Shown one piece after another: positions 1-12,800 of a DNA stretch of 53,346 bases. Numbering within the stretch: position 1 is the first letter of the stretch; each line of letters begins with the position of its first letter. A model generated the notes under the pieces. The model worked only from the letters and a program-made list of their open reading frames with translations. It was not told the origin of the DNA and ran no database searches. A program made the position numbers and the translations under genes. The stretch spans positions 1 to 53,346 of the forward strand of contig NW_014013602.1 in NCBI RefSeq assembly GCF_000611645.1, read 5' to 3'. This DNA comes from Monoraphidium neglectum (taxonomy: Eukaryota > Chlorophyta > Chlorophyceae > Sphaeropleales > Selenastraceae).

Positions 1-33
1 GCCCCCACCCACACACCAAAACTCAAAACCCAC

Positions 34-3000
34 CTCCTGCAGCGCGTCGTCGTGGAGCCGCGCCACCGCCTCCGCCCGTGCAGCCGACACCTCCGCGCGC
101 ACCGCCTCCACCTGCCGCTGCAGCGCCGCCTCGCGCGCGGCCGCGCGGCGCGACAGCTCTGAAGCCTCCGCGTGCAGCTGAGACACCTGGACGCATGATT
201 GATTAAAATGTTTCAGAGTTGCGCCGATGGATTGTAGGATTCATGCAGCAGGGTCGCGCCTGGCAACGCACATTGGCGGCTGCTGTATTGGGTGGTGAGT
301 ATGTGGGGTTTGTACCAGCCTGGCATGACGCCGGTGTTTCGCTCTTGTTTTGTCAGCGTATCACACCGCCACAATCGAGAGGACAGACACCACCTGCCAT
401 CCATGCAGTTGCGGCACGCGTCGCCCACCTCCTCCCTCGCGCGCCGCCGCCCCTCGGCCGCCTCCGCTGCCTGCGCCTCGGCCGCCCGCGCCGCCTCCCT
501 GAGCCGCGCGATCTCGCCGTGCGCCTCAGAGATCGCCGCGTCCGAGGCGGCCAGCGCCTCGGACGCGTCCTCGGCCGTCGACCGCTCCCGCTCCTCCGCC
601 GCCGCCAGCGCCGCGCGCAGGCGCGCGGCCTCCTCGCCCGCGGCGTCCGCCGCGCGGCGCGCCGCCGCCAGGTCAGCTTCGCCCTCGTTTCGCGTGGCGT
701 GGCTCGACGAGCCCGAGCCCTGCTGCTGCATGCCGTCCTGACGAAGCAGCTCGTCAGTGAGATCGTCCGCGGCGCCGCCGGCAGGCGCAGCAGCGGCCGC
801 GGCCGCCTCGGCCTGCTGCAGCCGCAGCTCCGCCGCCGCAGCAGCGGCCTGCGCCACCTCCTGCGCGGCGCGCGCCTCGCGCAGCCCTGCAACCGCCGCC
901 GCCAGCTCAGTGTCGAGCTCCTCCCGCCGCCGCTCCGCCTCGGCTAGCCTCCGCGTCAGCGAGGCGACCTCCGCCCGCAGGCCCTCCGCCGCCGCGGCGC
1001 CCTCGGCCGCCGCGCGGCGCAGCAACTCCATCTCTGCGCGGAGCGCGCTTGCCTCCTCTGCGGCCGCCGCCGCCGCCTCCGCTGTGCCGCGCCGCGCCGC
1101 CTCGACCTCTGCCCGCAGCCCCTCCGCTGCCGCCGCGCCGGCGGCCGCCGCTTCCAGCTCAGCGGCGGCCGCAGCCTCGAGCGCCGCCGCGCGGCCCCTC
1201 AGCGCCTCCAACTCCTCCCGCAGCGCCGCCGCGTGCGCGGCATCCTCCAGGGCCGCCGCCACGCGCGCGCGCAGGTCCGACGCCTCGGCTTCCGCGGCCG
1301 CGGCGGCGCCTCGAGCCTCTTTGATCGGCGTGGCATCGTCCGAGAGCGGCGGCGGCGGCAAAGCCAGCTTCGCCTCAAGGGCAGCTGCCTTGAACAGGGC
1401 GGCCTAGCGAGTGCGGGGCCACAGCAGGGAGCAGGGGCGTTGCTGAGCTCAGCGCCGGCAAGAGGTAATTTGGTTTGCATGCGAGAGGGCGCAGCGTGGC
1501 GACGGCAGTCGCCGGTGGCCTGGCCGGCCGGGCCCAAAGATCGCCTTTGCATGTCCCCCGGGTGGCCTAACTCTCCCCGACCCCACAAACACACACACAC
1601 ACACACGTGCGTGCTAGCACGCGCACACGCGCGTGCACACACACACACACACACATCAATTTGTACACACATGCGCACACACACACACACACACCTTGAG
1701 CTGCTCCTGCAGATTTGCCACCTTCTCCTCTGCCGCAGCCTTGTCTTCGTCCTTTGGGGAGTGAAAAGCAGGAGAATTGCCGGCGAGGCTCATCCAATGA
1801 TTGCATCATTGGTTGGTCATCACAGCTTTAATCAAAGGACACTGCGGCAGTGGTCCAGCGTCGTGATGCGCCCTGAGCCCTGCGAAAGGGGCTTGCGCAG
1901 CCGACCTTCCCGCCAAGCAGCCGCCGCCAACGGCCAGCTGCACGGAGCCCCATCCCCAAAGATACGCGGGCCGGGGCTCGACGCGGCGGGCCGCAGCCGC
2001 GTCAACCGGCCGTCGGCCTGGCCGGCGAGGCCCGGCACGGAGACCTCGCAGCTCTGCCTGGTGCCTGGTCGTCTGCCAGGTCCTTGCACTCTGTGACGGG
2101 CCACCTTTGATGCTCTACTTTTCTGTGAAGTTTGCAAGTGCGATGCGATAACTCACCGCCTTGAAGGCCATGTCATTCAGCTCCTGGTCAGCCGCGTCCA
2201 GCTGCCCCCGCAGCTCCGCCAGCGCGGCCTCGTGCTCCTGGGGCGCCGGGTTACGGGGGTGGCGGGGGCGGAAATGCAGCGGTTGGTGGTGTTGGAGGAG
2301 GGTAGGGGGCAAGGAGGCGGGGGTCCAAGGTTGGGGTGATGGGCTTCAAGCTGAATGCAGGGTTGCAAAACGGCAGCTGCAACCTGCGGGGTTGACTGTG
2401 CCAAGGGAATCAAAACCGCCCCGACAGCGAAGACTAGGCAGTTGGCTGCGAGTTGGTGACTGGTGGGCAGGATTAGGCACCTTCTTGCGCTGCGCCGACT
2501 CAGCCTGCCACGCCGCGACCTCTGATACGCCGCTGGCGCGCGCCGCCGCCGCCTCAGCCGCGCTGGCCGCGGCCGCGCGGCGCGCCTCGTCGGCGGCCTG
2601 GGCCTCGCGGCTCAGCTGGGCTGCCAGGTCAGACACCTTGTCCTGCGGGTGTTGAGGTTGTTGGCAGTTACGTCCTGAACTTGGCTTCATGCGCAGCACC
2701 AGCATGTTGATGCAAAATGCCTTGATGTCATGCTTGCCGTACAATGCAGCACGTGGGGTTTCGCGGTCTGCAAGCAGCCCCAGGCCGGCGGCCACGTGCA
2801 GACTGCGGGGCGCGGGGCCCGCCGCACCTGCGCTGCGCTCGCGGCCGCCTCCGCCTGCGCCAGCTGACCCTTGAGCGCCTCCGCCAGCCCCGAGGCGTTG
2901 TCCAGGGCGGTCTGCACCTCCTGCTTCTCCTCCATGAGTGCCTGCAGCTTGCCTGCGCGCAATTTGGGTGTTGTAGCCCCAGCGCCGGGTAGCAACACGA

Positions 3001-6000
3001 CATTGAGCGCGGCTGTTCCCCTGCTGGACCGCTCGCCGGCTTCGAAAACTGTCCTTCTACTGCCGGGGCGTTTAGGTGCCAATAACTTTCCTCATGAACC
3101 CATTATTCCGCCCTTATGTGGTGTGTGTGTACATGTGTGTGTACGTGTGGGCCCGCACGTGTGTACTTGCCATCCGCCGGCCGCAATCGCGCGCGCCGTC
3201 GACCGCCCCACCTTGCTGCGAGTTGCACAGGTCGTAAATGTCCCTCAGCTGCCCCTCCTGCTGCCCCGCCTTTGCGGCCGCCGCCGCCAGCTCGCGCTCC
3301 AGCCGCTGGGAGGCCGCCGTTAGAGACGACACCTGCTGCTCCAGAGCCAGCTTGTCGGTGCCCAGCTGCGGAAAGAGTCCAGGGTTTAGGGTTTAGGGGG
3401 TAGCAAGGGGGTGCGTGAGGATTCCGTTTGATGGTGGAAGGTTGATAGCTGACGGCACCGTTAGGGCTCTCTACACAGTGACTTACTGGAACAAAAGCAG
3501 GGGACTTGCACAACCATCAACAGCCCGATCTCTTAGCTGGCAACAGAATGCCCTGGCACGCGCATCCTCAGCCACGCGCAAAGGATGCGGTGCCACCGGG
3601 GCCCGCCGCCAGCTGCCGCAAGGGCTGTGCCCCGCACCGCCCCCACCTGCTGCTCCCTGGCCGCCGTCGCCGCGCGCAACTCCTCAGCCCTGAAGCGCGC
3701 GTCGCTGAGCTCCTCGTGCGCCGAGGTCAGCTGCCCCTGCAGCACCTCAATCTCAGGCAGGCGGCCCTGCGGCACGCGCGGCGAGGAATGCCGCGGAGCG
3801 CAGTACGGCGTGAGCTTGCAGCGACGAATCCTCTTGGCAGTTAAGGGTGGCGCGCACGGGCCAATCTAGGGCAGCCAGGGGTGGCATGGCAGTGGAGGCG
3901 AGGCGAGGCACACGCACATCCCCGGCGACCGCCGTCGCAGATAACGAGAAGGTAGGGGGCCCACCTCCGCACGCACGCGCGCCTCCTCGCTCTTCGAGAG
4001 GGCGGCCTTTGTGGAGGCCAGGTCGGTAGAGGCCTGCTGGTGCAGCTGCTGCAGCTCCTGTCGGCCGGCCAGGGGTGGAGCAGGGCGCTATTGCAACAAC
4101 TCCCGTATAGTTTGCATGCAAGGTTTGCAGCATGGGTCCCCAACGCCGCAGACGCAGGATGGCGCCGCCTGCAAGGCGGCGGCTTGCACAGCCGGTCCGC
4201 AGTCTGCGCCAGGGACCGTGCCGCTGTCCTGTGCCCGCCAGCCATTCGGCAAGCCTTGCATTCCTGGACACCTCTGCACCTTGCACTTTCAGCCTCGCAG
4301 ACATCCCCTCCCCCCAACACACACACACACACATGCACATATGAACACACACGCATACTCGCACAAACACACACACCACGTATACGCACACATACGAACA
4401 AGCACACACGCACGCACACGCCCTCCACCTGGTGCGTGGCCTTCAGGCCGGCCAGCTCGTCGTCCACCGCCCCCTTGTCTGCCTTCAGCGCCTTCAGGGA
4501 GCCGTGCGTCTGCGCCAGCTCCTGCTCCTGTGACGCCCGCGCGGCCGACACCTTCAAGGAGCGCGGCGGGGGCGCGACGAAATGGGGTGGGAGATGTGTT
4601 TTATGGGGGTGCAGGGTTACGGCTAGCCTTGGCAGGAGTGGAAGCTGCGGGGATGTTCCGTTGACTTTGACTCAAAAAGGCATTCCACCCATGGGCAATC
4701 GAGTCAATGCCCGGCAGGGGCTCATGTTCACCTGCTGGTGCTCCTCCCTCAAGTTGAGCAGCTCTGTGTTGAGCTCTGACGACGTCTGCTCTAACGTGGC
4801 CACGCGAGCGGTCAGCTCCTCAACTTGCTCTGCATGTGAGGGAAAGAGGGTGGCCTTTGGTGCAAAAAGGAATAGACAAGTTGCAGGCAAGGCAGCTCCA
4901 GCTGGAAGCTGCCAGCCGGGGAAAAAGGCTGCGTGCTTTCGTGGGCGCAAGCGACGGCTGGCAATTTTAGCTTGGAGGCTCACACACCCACCATACACAC
5001 ATACGAGCCCGCCTGTGCGGTGTCATGGCGAGCTGCTTCGATGTTGGGCGGGCGCCGATGACCCCCCACCCACCCTTCAGGCCGTCCCTCTCCTCGGTGA
5101 TCCGCCCGAGCAGGTCCTCCGCCTCGGACAGCTTGGCCTCAACCTTGGACTTCTCGGCCGCCAGCGACGAGGCCGAGGCGCGGGACTCGCCCAGCCTCGC
5201 CTCAAGGTCCTGGCACTCGCCTGTGACGATTGACAATGAGCAACAGGGGTCGCAAATTGCTGCAGACAACGGCTGAAATGGGCCGAGGGATGGGCATCGC
5301 GGTGCCCTACGGTCCCCACCCCCAGCATTGATCAGCACCGGCCAAGCGAGCAGCCGTGCCGCGGCGCCCCTCACTTGTCTTTGCAAAGAGATCCATCTGC
5401 GTGCGCTGCAGGTCGAGCGACAGCTGCTTGGCGCGCTCCTCGGTCACAGACAGTGCGTCCTTCGTCTTGCTTAGGCCGACCTGAGAGTGCGGGGATGACG
5501 ACGCGAGTGCAGTGGCTCTGAATGGGTAATTGGTCAGGGCCAACAATCTGGGATGCAGCATTGCAACTGGGCGTCCTAGCAGCAACCTCCTCTGGCCGAG
5601 CGCCATCCTGGCGATTGGCCTGTTGTCCTGCCTGAGTTGAACCGACGGCGGACGAGCGGCCTGGAACATTTCTTCACCGCACCATGATGCTCTCGCGCCG
5701 CTTCTCGGCCTGCGCGCCCTGCTTCTCCAGGTTCTTCTCCAGCAGGGTGCTGCGGCTGTTGATGCTCTTCAGCTGGCGCTCCACGTTGGCCTTGTCCTGG
5801 GGGTGCAGGGTGGGTGGTGGCGACTTTGACCAGCCAATCCAACCTAATCTGAGGCGGAGTATTGCGTTTGATGTCCAAGTTGTTGCGGGATGGAGCGCAG
5901 GGCTTCAGAGCCACTATGGCAAGGAGGAGCTTGAAGGGGGTGTGGACGGGTTGTGAGGCGCACACAGGAACGTCAGATGGCCCCACCGCCTCACCTGCAA

Positions 6001-8572
6001 GGCGGTCTGCTTGTCCTGTGTCGCGGCGCGCAGCCGGGTCTCCAGGTCGGTCACCTGCAAAAGTTGTGTGTGTGTGTGTGGGGGGGGGGGGTGCTCGCGC
6101 GCACGTTCGCGCGCTCTGCGCATGTCGTGCTTATTCGCAAGCTGGGGATAGTGATCACGCGGATCTGAAATCCTACTTCAGCGCGTGACGTTTGGCTGCA
6201 AGCTCGCCGAGGTGCAGCGCAGCTTGGCAACGACGATATGAAACAGTCAGCCTGGGTCGGCAGGGTTGCCAAGGGGCTGAGCAGCCGCCAGCACGGCCAA
6301 CTCCTTCACAGCGCCGCTAACACACACGCACACACACACACACATACACACACACACACAGACACATGCTCCTCCGTTAGCCCCCCACGTGCACACATGC
6401 AAACGCATCAAGATATTCACTGCACACGCACCTTCTTCTTGAGTGCGTCAACGTCCTTCTGCGCCGTCTCCTTGCCCTTGATGCCCGACTTGCTCTCAGA
6501 CTGCAGCTTGGCCAGCTCGGTCCGCAGCCCCTGTACCTCCTGCTTGTGCTTGACCCTAAGGGTGCGGAGTGAGGGCGCACACGCATGCGAGCGTGTATGT
6601 GTGCGTGTGTGTGTGTGTGTGTGTGAAAGTGTGCGCGCACGCACATGCGCGTGTGTATGTGTGCGTGTGTGTTTGGGGGGGGGGGCGCAAGCGTGTGCAC
6701 GTCGCACGGGGTGGTTGTGAGCAGCCAATTACGCACAACGATGAAGGGATCACAAATCAAGTGGGCTGTATGAACCCAGCATCCCCTCTTGATCTCCCAC
6801 CTGGCCTCTCGCAGCTCGTCGCGGATGTTGAGGATTCCCGCCGCCTCCGCCAGCCGCGCCTGCGCATCCGCAAAACACGGTTTGTACACGGGCGATGCTC
6901 ATGCAGCACTTCTCTGGTGAACGCCCTGCATGACTGGCACACCTCGAAACTGGCAATCATGAGAGGAATCGCCGCCCACACGCCACCCCGCCAGACCAGC
7001 GCGCGGCGCCAGAGACCGGCCACGCACGCACGCAGCACGCACACAGAGGCTTCAGCAATGTGAGCCCGACCCCCGGCCTGCCTGGCCTCGGGTCAGGGGC
7101 TCCCCTTGCCCTGGGGCAGCGCCCGAACCTGCGCGGAGTCGATCTCCTTTTGCTTCGCGCCCAGCGCCTCCGCCGCCGCCGCCTCGTGCTGCGTGGCGGC
7201 CGCCATGGTCTTCATCAGCAGGGAGTTGGTGGCGTCGAGGCTCGACCGCAGCTCCTCACTCTCTGCTTGGGCGGTAGCCTGGCGGCGACAGGAAAGCGGG
7301 AGACGGCGAGGCGGCGGAATGAGCGCAAGGCGAGGGCGCCAGGGGTTGAAACTGCAGCGTCGGTGCGAGGGGCGCTGGCAGGCTTCAATGGTAAAGGGTT
7401 GGCGAGACCGCCGCAGCGAGGGCGGGCCCCGAAGGTGTGGTGAGCGAGTGCAGCGATGCAGCGCGACAAAGCGCAGCCAGACGGACGCCGCGAGTCCTGA
7501 CCTTGGTTTGCTCGAGCTGCTCCTGCAGCGCGGTCACGTCTGCTTGCCGCGCCTCCTGCTCGAGCTGCAGCGCCGCTGCGGTGCCCTCCTGCACCGCCGC
7601 CAGCTCCGCCGCCGCCGCCTCCCGCGCCGCCGCCAGCTCCGCCGCCGCGGCCTCCTGAGCCGACCGCAGCACCTCCTGCGCGGCCGCCAGCGCGGACGCG
7701 TGCTCGGCGGCGGTCGCCTCGGCGGCCTGCTCGAGTGCGTCAATGTTCTCCCGAGCTGCGGTTGCGCACGCCAGGCTCTCGGCTGCGAGGGTGGCAGCAT
7801 TGCAGCGCGAAAACCGTCATGCCTCTAACGCGACACCAGGTCCGCCAGGTGCTTGGGGTTTGTTGCCTTGGCTTGCATCGACATGTCGCGCACTCTCCAA
7901 ACCCTGACAGCCGTATAACAGCGTGCATTGCAGCCGCTGAATGCGTTGCCGCGTCCCCCTCAAACGCTCGACCAACCCCTAACGCGACGCACCCAGCTGG
8001 CTGCGGGCCTCCTCCAACTCGGCCGCCACCTCCTCCGTCCGCGCTGCCGCCGCCTCCACCTCGGACTGCTTGGCTGTCGCCTCCCCGCGCGCCGCCTCCG
8101 CGGCCGCGACGGCCTGCTGCAGCTCTGTCCGCAGCGCAGATAGCGCATCCACGTGGGCGGCCTGGTGGTGGGTGCAGCACGCTCTTGTCACGTGGAAGAG
8201 AGTGTACGGAGTGGGGCTGAGGCGGAGTCAACGCCAGGGCCGCAGCGATGCGTGGGCCATACAAAGCTGCCCGTCACCTCGCAGCATGAGTTGCAGGGTT
8301 CCGGCCCATGACGGGGGAACGCGCCGCCCGTGCGCGACCCGCATGTGCGCGCGCACCTCCGCCTTGCTGCGCTCGACCTCCAGCCGCTGCACCTCCAGCG
8401 CGTGCGCGTCGGCCGCCTTGGCCGCCGCCTCGGCCGCGCCACGGCGCGCGGCGTCCAGCTCCTCCGAGAGGGCGGCCGCCGCCTTTTCGGCTGCCTCGAG
8501 CAGCTCCTGGGCAGTTTTTTGTGTTGTGTATGCACGTGAGTGTGCTGTTACATTGCGCGCGCACGCGCACGC

Positions 8573-8647
<75 letters not shown>

Positions 8648-9769
8648 GTCGGCTCGCGATCTTGCTCAAACAACTGGTGCACGTAGTTGTGAGCCTCCGT
8701 GTTGCGGTACGGTATGTGTTGTCTTCATGTTTGTGTTGCAGTCCGGAAGCGGCTGCCTTGATGTTTAAATGCAGGGAGATGCTACAGCCATCCTGCGCAG
8801 CACAGCGTTGGCACTGGCTTAGATCACACCCTCACGAGCCCCTCGCAAGCATGTCGCCCCGAGGCCCCCGGCGCCACCCCTCACCCGCGCCTCCTTCATG
8901 CGGGCCTCCGCCTCCGACGCGCGCGCCTCCGCCTCTGTCGCCTTGTCCACCGCCGCCTGCAGCTCCGCCTCCTGCAGAGAGTGCAGCGGCGCGGCCGCCA
9001 AGAAATGCGTGCGCTTGTCAGCGGCTGGCAGCGCAGGATGGGGCGCTGCTGATCCTCTTTCCAACCACCACGCAACAGCGTCCTGCTGTTTGGACGCATT
9101 CCTGCAGGTCTCGGATGGATGGTCGCCCCTCGCCGCTCCCCCCCAAAAGACACCGCCATGCCTGCTTCTTCTGGTACAGAGGGGCCCTCTTGCGGCTCTC
9201 CAAGTCAGACACGTGCGCCTGCAGCCGCGCGACACCGGCCTGCGCCTCCGCCGCCCGCTCCTCCGCGGCGCGCAGCTTCTCCGACGTCTCCTGCGGGCGG
9301 GCGCCAACCAATGCCGTTCAATAATGGTGCGGAGCGCGTGAGATGGCTGACGTTACAGCAGGCAGCGCCCAGCCGGGCAGTATGTGGGGACGGCAGGCGC
9401 GAGCCAGGACTGTGATGTGCTGGCCTTGACGACCCAGTACAGCACCGGCCTGGTTGACACAGGCTTTCCCCGAGCCCAGCGACATCACCAGGAATCAGAG
9501 GCAGGACTGAGCCAGCCCGCACCTCCAGCGCCTTGCGCGTGCGCTCCGCCTCCTCCCTCTCGTCCTTGACTCGCGCCGCCGCCTCGCGCCGCTCGCCCTC
9601 GTGCGCGGCCTCGCGCGCCTCCAGCGCGGCGCGCGCGCGCTCGGCGATGTCGAGCTTGCCCCTTGTGTCCAGCAGCTCGTCCTTCAGGTCTTTCAGCTGG
9701 TCCTTCAGGGACTGGGGGGTTGAGACATTGTATATGCGTGTGTGGGGTGGGGGGTGCCAAAGAGATTGC

Positions 9770-9812
<43 letters not shown>

Positions 9813-12800
9813 GACAGGTGAGGTAAAGCAGAGGAACCAGCTGGGGATGCTGCTGACGACGCAGGGCCAGGCGGGTGTTATGCCTGGCCAACGGCAGGTC
9901 TGCCCGTAGGCGAAAATGATACGGGCTCTGTCGGCCACCGTGCCCTTGGCGCCTGCCGCCGCCTGCAACCCCACGCCTCGCCGCGGGTGTCGCGCCCGCG
10001 CGCCCACCTGCTTCGCGTCGTTCGCCGCGCCCAGCTGCTCCTTGAAAGACTCCTGCGCCTCCTCCTTCAGGCGCCGCAGCTCCTCCAGCGCCCGCTGCGC
10101 CTCGGCTGCGGCCTGGGTGGTTGATCGGAGCGCGCATCACCATGTTGGGGGCTGTGCGCGAGAACCGGCCGCGCCACTCTCTGTGGCAGGCGGAAGACAC
10201 CTTCCAGCACAGCCAGCCCGTTTCCACTCAGGCGGCTGGGCGCCGTTCCCACCCACTGGCATGCGGTGCCCTCTTGTTCATGCATGCAAAACGCCAACGC
10301 CCATTCGCAAGCCAGTGAGCCTGACCTCGGTGCCCTCCTCCTTGCTGGCCTGCGCCTCCTGCAGCTTGCGCTCCAGCTGCCGCCCCTGCCACCGCGCCTC
10401 CTCCAGCGCCGGCGCCAGCCGCTCCTTGTCCGCCGCCAGCGCGTCGCGCTCGGCGGCGGCCAGCTCCGCCGCCGCGCGCTGCTCCTCCAACTGTTGCTGC
10501 AGCGAGCTGCGGGGTGGCAGCGAGGAGAGGACTGAGGGTGAGGCCCCATCACACGCAGTAAAGGACACTCCTGAGCCTTGCGCTACGTGTCAAACCCATT
10601 AGCCCTTCATGGCTACATGCTTGCTGCCATAAGTGATAATGAGCATTCTCATCCACAACCGCAAGCCGCGCACCTGATCCGCTCGTCGCCCTCGGCCCCG
10701 CGCGCCTCGGCCGCCGCCAGTCGCTCCTCGAGCTCAGCCAGCCGCGCCGCCGCGCCCCCGCCGCCGCCGAGCGCCAACGTGTCGCCCTCGGCGCTGGCCT
10801 GCGTCGCGCGGTACAGTGCAGTGATTGCAAAGCTTGCTGTGCAATGCAGCGGGAACCACGGTGCTCCCGTGCAGGCTTCGCAGCGGGGCAAGGACAAAGC
10901 GGGTGTGTCCAGGCCGCACGACCAAATCCAGAGGGGCGGCGCGCACATGCGGCTGATATCCCTCCGCATGCCCAGTCCACAGCGCCCACCCTCAGTGCGC
11001 TGCCGGCGCTCGACTTGCGGCCACGCTCGCTGAGGCCCTCAGTGCCCTCCAGCATCAGGGCGTCTGGAAAGGGCACAGGAAAAAGGTAGGCAACGGTTTG
11101 AGCGCAAGGCATGGGACTGATGTGGTGACACGCCATGCGAATCGTTGTCAGAAGCTTGTTTTCTACCCAAACAAAGCAGTCCCCATTTGCATCTCAAAGA
11201 TTTGCAGAGCGCTGTGTCTCACCGGTCTCGTCGCTGACCCGCAGCCGCGGCTGCGCGCGCCTCAAGCCGCCGGTGCCTGCGCCGTCGCCGTCGCCGTCCT
11301 CCCCCTCCTCAAGCATGGGCGCCATCATATTGCTCAGGCTGGGGGCCGGCCGCTTGCGGCCAGCTGCAGATTCTGCGATCACGCGCATGGCGTGGGCCAA
11401 ATCATGCAGCCATTGGCGGCTGTGCGAGCGAGCGGCCGGGCAGCTGAACGTCTGAAGTGCGTTCAAGCGGCAAGAGATACGACAATGTGCCCCCCCACAG
11501 ACCTGGGGAGCTGGAATGTGCTCGCCCCTGCCCACCTGGCAACGGTAGCTCCCAGCCCGATCGCCCCGGGCACCAAGTCTCGCGCCGACTGCTGCGCCCC
11601 TTGCGCCCCGCTGGGGCGGCGCCGTCGCTGCCGTCGCCGCCAGCGTCCTGTTGTTGCTGCTGCTGCTGCTGCTGCCCAAACATGATCTTCTTGGCCACCT
11701 CAACCTGGATGTGCGCGCATTGCAATTAGATGAGTTTGTCGGCATGCATGTATTTGGGGCGCAGACTGTTGCACAGCCTGAGTGGGGCATGGCTGGATGC
11801 AAAAGCATCCAAACCTGGAAGTATGAGAATGCTCTCACAGCACTGAATTGAGCGCGCCGTGAGCGACGTCAGTCTGCTGACACTACCCAAAGAGCCCAGC
11901 GGCAGCACAGAAGGCAGTCAGCAGGCCCACAGGCCAGGCCCCGCAGGCTGCACCTCAAAGGTCATGCCCCACACCTGCTTCTGCGCCTTCTCCCTCTCCG
12001 CCACCTCCTCCTCCAGCTTTGCGCGCATGAGCTCCTTCTCCTGCTCCATGCGCAGCATGTGCGCCCGCATCTGCATCATCTGCTCCTCCACCTCGGAGTT
12101 GCTGCTGTGGGTGGGCAAGTGGGGACAAAGGCAGCCGCAACGCACGGCGCGGGTTTCAGGGCAGGCACGAGCGTCGCAGCTGCAGTAAAATTGCAATAGG
12201 CAGGGACGCGGGCTCCTCCACCCACAGCGTTAACTTGTGCATTGATGACCACAGCCAGCCCAGTGCTTGAGACAAGGATCTTTGTGTGGTCTCCCAAGTC
12301 AGGGTCTGTCGTGCCTGGAACACATGCGCTCTTCCGGGCACGACGCGCTCCTGTCACATGCGGGCTCACCCCGCGCTTTTCAGCCAAACCAACATATCGA
12401 CGGAGCCCATTCCTTTCACCCACCCCCCCCCCTTCCACCCACCCCGCGGTGCCGCTCTCCTCCAGCCTCTTCTTGAGGTCTTCGATCTCCTTGGCCTGCC
12501 GCTTCAGCACCGCCGCGTCAGACAGCACCTCGTTGACCACCGCGTTGTTGACCACGCGCTTGGCGCGGCACGCGAAGCGGAGGGTGCTGTGGGACTCCTC
12601 GGTGTGGCAGCCGGCGGGGGTCACGTTGCAGATGATGGCCTGCACGCAGAGGTGTCAGTTTGGATGGGGTGGTTGCATTATTGGATGTTGTTAATCCGTA
12701 AGATTATGGGGCGGTGTTCCACAAAAGCATGGACTTGAGAAGGGCCGCATGTGGGCTTTGTTCGGTTGAGGGCGACGTACAGGAGCGGCAAGCAGCGAGG

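Larger units (their letters stand above)
34..6859 (-). other. Kinesin tail exons 22-38 (Ala-rich coiled coil)
   Basis: Exon coordinates: 6859-6801, 6555-6432, 6054-5995, 5796-5683, 5480-5375, 5220-5074, 4829-4732, 4551-4429, 4057-3965, 3766-3647, 3365-3212, 2952-2828, 2642-2481, 2237-2157, 1751-1695, 1388-429, 186-34. All read as heptad-type coiled coil rich in A, E, L, R and K with no recognisable globular domain. Exon 37 (960 bases) is far longer than its neighbours. It encodes about 320 residues of Ala-coil containing two near-copies of EGLRAEV and a non-helical stretch ([18 protein letters not shown]) at about 670-760 that may be a hinge. Acceptors of exons 29, 36 and 37 end in AAG rather than CAG or TAG. 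Confidence 0.85.
7129..12104 (-). other. Kinesin stalk exons 8-21 (coiled coil, polyglutamine, charged linker)
   Basis: Exon coordinates: 12104-11975, 11704-11536, 11372-11223, 11063-10990, 10798-10674, 10506-10326, 10112-10008, 9711-9523, 9290-9162, 8971-8885, 8506-8357, 8161-7993, 7782-7502, 7278-7129. Exon 8 starts the coiled coil ([20 protein letters not shown]). Exon 9 contains a run of nine glutamines (about aa 431-439, mixed CAG/CAA). Exons 9-11 are low-complexity and acidic or glycine-rich, a likely hinge, and coiled coil resumes in exon 12. Exon 16 ends on a GC donor; every GT donor near its end breaks the frame of exon 17. Confidence 0.85.

Noticed and set aside
1585..1694. Regular spaced repeats as a possible CRISPR array
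   Set aside because: These are dinucleotide microsatellites inside an intron; there are no unique spacers of constant length and the genome is eukaryotic.
4040..5233. 397-codon plus-strand open frame opposite the kinesin tail
   Set aside because: It is the antisense shadow of GC-rich exons plus CA-repeat introns, has no domain signal, and the minus strand holds a phase-consistent coiled-coil gene through the same bases.
8308..9324. 338-codon plus-strand open frame
   Set aside because: Its core is translated (GT)n microsatellite (alternating Val and Cys) and antisense coiled-coil exons; not a gene.
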